This document shows, in pieces, positions 60,022-64,000 of a stretch of DNA of 64,000 nucleotides. This DNA is from Fimbriimonadia bacterium. Its GTDB lineage: Bacteria > Armatimonadota > Fimbriimonadia > Fimbriimonadales > GBS-DC. The first letter of the stretch is position 1; each line of letters starts with the position of its first letter. The DNA lies in contig JAHCHP010000004.1 of NCBI GenBank assembly GCA_026129765.1, positions 62,001 through 126,000 on the forward strand, written 5' to 3'. Under the pieces are notes generated by a model. It saw only the letters and a program-made list of their open reading frames with translations, had not been told where the DNA came from and ran no database searches. The position numbers were made by a program, and so were the translations under genes.

Positions 60022-63000
60022 ATGAATCGACGACAATTGAATGGGCATGCTTGGATTGCGTTGCTTGCAGTCCTGTTTGCGTGGCTGTGTCAAATCCCAT
60101 CCGCATGGGCAGTTGGCTCCATTACTGGAGCGATCACCAAGAACAGCGCGCCCATGAACGCGCCTTACGCGCCGTTTTTGGATGTATTTGACAGCTTGGG
60201 CAGGCTGCGAACCTCCTCTGTCAACGCGAGTGGTCAATTCACGGTGAACGATCTTGCTCCGGGCAGCGCGTCGGTCAATGTGTATGCCGCGCCCAATCGC
60301 TATATCGGCTTCCGAAATGTGACGGTGATCAATGGTCAGACCGTTACCTCTAACTTCGATTGGTCAGTCGGTTCTATCAGCGGGCGTGTGCAGCGGGGAA
60401 CCACTGCGCTCGCGAATGCGCGTATCGAAGTTTCCGATTCTAACAATAATCTCTTTCAAGCGACCACGAACGCCAGCGGCGATTTCACGATTAACGACCT
60501 GACGGTTGGCACGGTGAACATCTATCTGCATGACGCGAATGGTCTCTTTTTAGCGTATACAACAGCCGTCGTGACCCGCGGGCAGACCACCACGGTCAAC
60601 TTTAATTTGCCGCGCAGCGGGCGTGTGACAGGGACCGTCACCAAAAATGGCGCTGTGATTCAAGGCGCGCGCATCGATGTCTTGGATGTGGATGGCAACT
60701 GGTTCACACAAAACACCAACGCCAGCGGAACCTATAACATTCAGAATGTCGCGCCCGGCGCAGCGACCGTTTACTGTTTTACGCCGGACGGGATAGAAGT
60801 GGAAATACGCCAAGTGACCGTCCCTGTCAACAATGCGGTGACCGCCGATTTCGCCTATAGCACCGGCACGATCCAAGGCAATGTCCGCCGGGGCGGTGTG
60901 GGCGTTCAGAATGCGGTTGTGATCACCGATCGCGGCGAGCAGGCGACTTCGGCTGCGAATGGTTCCTACACGATGGAAGCCATATCAGGGCAAAAACAGC
61001 TCACTTGCTACTCGCAAGATGGCTATCTCATTGGGACCGGCAATACGAATCTGCCTGCGGGCGGCTCGCGAACCGTTCATTTTGATTGGAATGTGGGCAA
61101 TGTCCGGGGCGTGATCACGCGCGGGGGGCAACCGCTGGTCGGCGCAACCGTTCGGCTGGATGCGATTACAGGCGAAACCTTCTTTGGGGTGGCAAACGGT
61201 TCTGGCAATTACCTTATCGAGACAGTCCCTGTGGGAGATGTGGACGCGACCGCGCGCACGGCTGAGTACTTTTTCATCGGACGCCAACAAGGCACGCTGA
61301 ACGCAGGCGCGGAACTGGTGCTCAACTTTGTTTATGCAGGCACTTATGGCGATCCCGATCCGTTCAATCCGACAGGTTCCAATACAACGACAATCCGAGT
61401 CACCGACGCGCCCAACCAGACCGGTATCACGGTCGATTTATTGGGAATCAATGGCGGGTGGCGATGGACCACAAACAACACGAATCGGATTGCGTTGACC
61501 GAGACTCCGGTCGGGTCCGGCAACTATCAAGGCACTTGGAGCGCGAATGCCAGCTCGCCGGTGGGACAGTCTATCTGGCAGGATGACACTTATACTATTC
61601 AGGTGTTTGACCCGAATGGTGTTCGAGTGCCGGAATTGGACGGACAGGTCGCGGTGCGAGGTGTCGCCTCTATCACGCCTTCCAGAACCACCTTGACATT
61701 GGGAGTCGATACGGTGCAGATCGATGTGCAATGCGCGCCCTCTTTGGAGAACTTAGAGTTGCGCATTTCACGCGGCGCGACAGTGATTCGCGCTTTGCCT
61801 TTAACCGGTGGAGCATCCCGCAGTGTGGTGTGGGACGGCAGAAATACGGCTGGCAACTTGGTTTCAGGCGGTAACTATACGATGCGCGTGTTCAATACGG
61901 TCAGTAATCGCGGTTATGCGGTTTCCCAACCGCTTCGGGTGCAAGCGAATGTCACCTCCTTGACCGCCGCGCCTGACCCCTATACATCGAATGGCTGCAC
62001 GAACTTGGTCATCAACGTGACTGCAACTCCGAACCAAACAGGCGTTCGCGCGCGGATCGTTCATCCGACCGCGGGTGACTTCTTAGTGAACCTCACCGAA
62101 ACCTCTGCCGGGTCTGGCTCCTACACCGGGCAATGGACCGGCATGAACGCATCAAATCAGATACTGCCTGACGGCGACTTGACGATTTTCTGGCGCGATC
62201 AAGATAACTTAGATTCGCCCGTTACAAGAACAGTACGGTACCGAAGTATCGACTCGATTTTCGTAACCCCAGAACCCTTCTTTGAGCCGACGCTTAGCGA
62301 AACGGCAACCATCACCGTCAGAACCAATGCCGTTACGGGGCTGAACTTAGAAGCGCAGATTTATACGGGAACAACCCTCATCCGCGCGCTTCCCATGACC
62401 GAGAGCGCAGGAACCTATACCTGTGTTTGGGACGGCTTGAACACGGGCGGATCGCTGCCTGCCGCAGGGACCTACACGGTTCAAATTTTCAACAGCGACT
62501 GCAACCCGAAACGCCGTTATACACTGACCTCCAGCGTGATTTTACGCCAGCCTCGCGTGATCTTTGTCAACGCGAACGCTCCTGGACCGACCTTCAATGG
62601 TCAAACATGGGCAACGGCTTACCGGACGCTGCAGGAAGCGATTACGAACGCGGGCGCATCCGGTGAAATCGATATTTGGGTGGCGCAAGGAGCCTACAAT
62701 GAGCGGTTGACCGTTCGCGCTGGGATCGGCATGTACGGTGGCTTTGCTGGCACAGAAGTCCGCAGGAATCAACGCGATTTCCGCAATCGTGAAACGATCA
62801 TCGATGGTCAACGGGGCGGAGTCGTCTTGAACTTCACAAGCCCGAACATCAACACGGTGTTGGATGGCTTTACCATTCGCAACGGTCAAGGAACCACTGG
62901 CGGTGGCGTCTTGCTGAACGGTATTATGACGATCGCGAACTGCCGGTTTATCGATAACCGCGCTGCCAGCGGCGGCGGCATCCACACCACGGGCGCAGCC

Positions 63001-64000
63001 ACCTTCATCAATAATTTCTTTATCGGGAACGGCGCGTCTGCAACAGGCGGCGGAATCCATGCGACAACAAATGTCTCGATCATCAGCTGCGTTTTCCAGA
63101 ATAACTACGCGCAAGACGCGGGCGGTGGTATTCATTTAACCAGTGGAACTGCAACGCGAATTATCAACAATACGCTGGCAGAGAATTATGCGCTGCAGGG
63201 CGGCGCGGTCTCTATTGCGGGCGGCACGAACACCCTGTTTGTGAATAACCTGTTCGCTTACAATTCATCGGGGCTTAACCGCACATCTGGCACAATGATT
63301 ATTCGTAACAACTGCGCCTTCGGGAATGAAGATTATGATTATAACGGTCTGGACAACCCCACAGGAACCGATGGCAATATCAGCGCGAATCCGCTGCTGG
63401 CAGATGTACCGAACCGGAACCTGCATATTCAACCCAACTCGCCTTGCCGTAATGCGGGCGATAACAGCGTGATCCCGGTAGGCTGGGTCGATATGGACGG
63501 TCAGAACCGATTGCTGGGCATCCGGGTGGAGATCGGTGCGGACGAAAGCAACGGGACCAACTGGACTCCTGCCAATCCGAAGGTTCTGTTTGTTCGGGTC
63601 AATGGGAACGACAACAGCACCGGATTGAACTGGAATCAAGCCAAGCGTACCCTCACGGGCGCGTTGGCGGCGGCGAATGCTGCCGATGAGATTTGGGTGG
63701 CGCAGGGAACCTACATCGAGCGGATCACGCTTAAGCATGGCGTAGGCATCTATGGCGGTTTTAATGGAACCGAAACCCTCCGCAGCCAGCGTAATCCAGT
63801 CTCTAACTTGACAATAATAGACGCGCAGCGCGCGGGGACTGTGGTAACGGTTCCGGCTGGCACGCTCCAAACTACGGTGTTCGATGGTTTCATCGTTCGC
63901 AATGGGCAGGCAGCGAATGGCGGCGGGCTGAACTTATATGCGACTTCGGCGACCATAAGCGGCAATCAAGTCGAGAACAATATCGTCACGGCAGGGGGAG
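60022..64000 (+). CDS. Giant exported repeat / right-handed beta-helix protein (3' end beyond window)
   Basis: The frame from the ATG at 60022 stays open to the window's end: at least 1326 codons. After a signal peptide (WIALLAVLFAWLCQIPSAWA) come five carboxypeptidase-regulatory-like beta domains (for example GSISGRVQRGTTALANARIE, SGRVTGTVTKNGAVIQGARI and GNVRGVITRGGQPLVGATVR, each closed by a ...TVNF/HFDW strand), FlgD-Ig-like domains with TGGASRSVVWDGRNTAG, and then a parallel beta-helix of the DUF1565 type (FVNANAPGP, IYGGFAGTE-like turns, GGGIHTT rungs), repeated a second time from about 63580. It looks like a surface adhesin or glycan-binding protein. The ribosome site is weak. Confidence 0.85.
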   Translation, partial: MNRRQLNGHAWIALLAVLFAWLCQIPSAWAVGSITGAITKNSAPMNAPYAPFLDVFDSLGRLRTSSVNASGQFTVNDLAPGSASVNVYAAPNRYIGFRNVTVINGQTVTSNFDWSVGSISGRVQRGTTALANARIEVSDSNNNLFQATTNASGDFTINDLTVGTVNIYLHDANGLFLAYTTAVVTRGQTTTVNFNLPRSGRVTGTVTKNGAVIQGARIDVLDVDGNWFTQNTNASGTYNIQNVAPGAATVYCFTPDGIEVEIRQVTVPVNNAVTADFAYSTGTIQGNVRRGGVGVQNAVVITDRGEQATSAANGSYTMEAISGQKQLTCYSQDGYLIGTGNTNLPAGGSRTVHFDWNVGNVRGVITRGGQPLVGATVRLDAITGETFFGVANGSGNYLIETVPVGDVDATARTAEYFFIGRQQGTLNAGAELVLNFVYAGTYGDPDPFNPTGSNTTTIRVTDAPNQTGITVDLLGINGGWRWTTNNTNRIALTETPVGSGNYQGTWSANASSPVGQSIWQDDTYTIQVFDPNGVRVPELDGQVAVRGVASITPSRTTLTLGVDTVQIDVQCAPSLENLELRISRGATVIRALPLTGGASRSVVWDGRNTAGNLVSGGNYTMRVFNTVSNRGYAVSQPLRVQANVTSLTAAPDPYTSNGCTNLVINVTATPNQTGVRARIVHPTAGDFLVNLTETSAGSGSYTGQWTGMNASNQILPDGDLTIFWRDQDNLDSPVTRTVRYRSIDSIFVTPEPFFEPTLSETATITVRTNAVTGLNLEAQIYTGTTLIRALPMTESAGTYTCVWDGLNTGGSLPAAGTYTVQIFNSDCNPKRRYTLTSSVILRQPRVIFVNANAPGPTFNGQTWATAYRTLQEAITNAGASGEIDIWVAQGAYNERLTVRAGIGMYGGFAGTEVRRNQRDFRNRETIIDGQRGGVVLNFTSPNINTVLDGFTIRNGQGTTGGGVLLNGIMTIANCRFIDNRAASGGGIHTTGAATFINNFFIGNGASATGGGIHATTNVSIISCVFQNNYAQDAGGGIHLTSGTATRIINNTLAENYALQGGAVSIAGGTNTLFVNNLFAYNSSGLNRTSGTMIIRNNCAFGNEDYDYNGLDNPTGTDGNISANPLLADVPNRNLHIQPNSPCRNAGDNSVIPVGWVDMDGQNRLLGIRVEIGADESNGTNWTPANPKVLFVRVNGNDNSTGLNWNQAKRTLTGALAAANAADEIWVAQGTYIERITLKHGVGIYGGFNGTETLRSQRNPVSNLTIIDAQRAGTVVTVPAGTLQTTVFDGFIVRNGQAANGGGLNLYATSATISGNQVENNIVTAGG

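Overview
The window reads as a chromosome segment of a diderm, heterotrophic bacterium, most likely an Armatimonadota (Fimbriimonadia-like) species; this is an inference from gene content, not from a marker tree. Supporting signs are a pseudopilin with the [18 protein letters not shown] / [13 protein letters not shown] style N-terminus, an SLH-domain porin with a coiled coil and beta-barrel, an LptD-like outer-membrane protein next to PBP1A and PBP2, a Sec-exported set of proteins with dockerin-like tails, and moderately GC-rich DNA with many GCG and CGC codons.

Layout. 1-7.3 kb: housekeeping genes (recR end, ybaB, yjbQ-ndh, aroA-hyuB, mtnA-yihY). 7.4-13.5 kb: a secreted PPC/dockerin protein, a minus-strand operon (small membrane protein, UspA, TrkA-N, LMW phosphatase), a pseudopilin and an exported TPR protein. 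13.6-17.8 kb: an orphan ABC ATPase and a sufD-Rieske-sufS-sufU operon with two palindromes at its promoter. 18-24.4 kb: a small dockerin protein, queF, a MerT-MerP-like fusion, a phosphohexomutase, the SLH porin and an oxidoreductase. 24.8-31.3 kb: a 1375-residue subtilisin with a dockerin tail, an MFS transporter and galT. 31.3-42.3 kb: a long minus-strand block (GH78-like glycosidase, LptD, PBP1A, PBP2, TAT-exported Gfo/Idh/MocA protein). 42.4-46.8 kb: PhoD-like phosphatase, a 58-residue membrane protein, a SigH-like sigma factor, a tRNA(CAT) lying inside the 3' end of a membrane-protein frame, and radC. 46.9-64 kb: exported proteins, then two large paralogous RHS proteins around a candidate immunity gene, and the start of a giant exported repeat/beta-helix protein that runs off the window.

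The best candidate for an undescribed system is at 48.5-59.9 kb. Two Sec-exported proteins share the architecture signal peptide - TPR - C39-peptidase-like domain - RHS/YD shell. The first ends in a variable, toxin-like C-terminus followed at once by a small acidic protein (candidate immunity). The second ends in a cysteine-rich tail instead. In both C39-like domains Cys180 and His253 are kept at identical positions, but the catalytic Asp position is Glu and the oxyanion Gln position is Leu.

Two patterns run through the window. At least six genes have a TATAAT-like -10 box only 7-11 bases before the start codon, so their mRNAs should be leaderless or nearly so, while other genes have strong Shine-Dalgarno sites. 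Four exported proteins end in a paired EF-hand, dockerin-like module; in three of them a Cys in the first loop co-occurs with a Cys at the extreme C-terminus, and the fourth lacks both.
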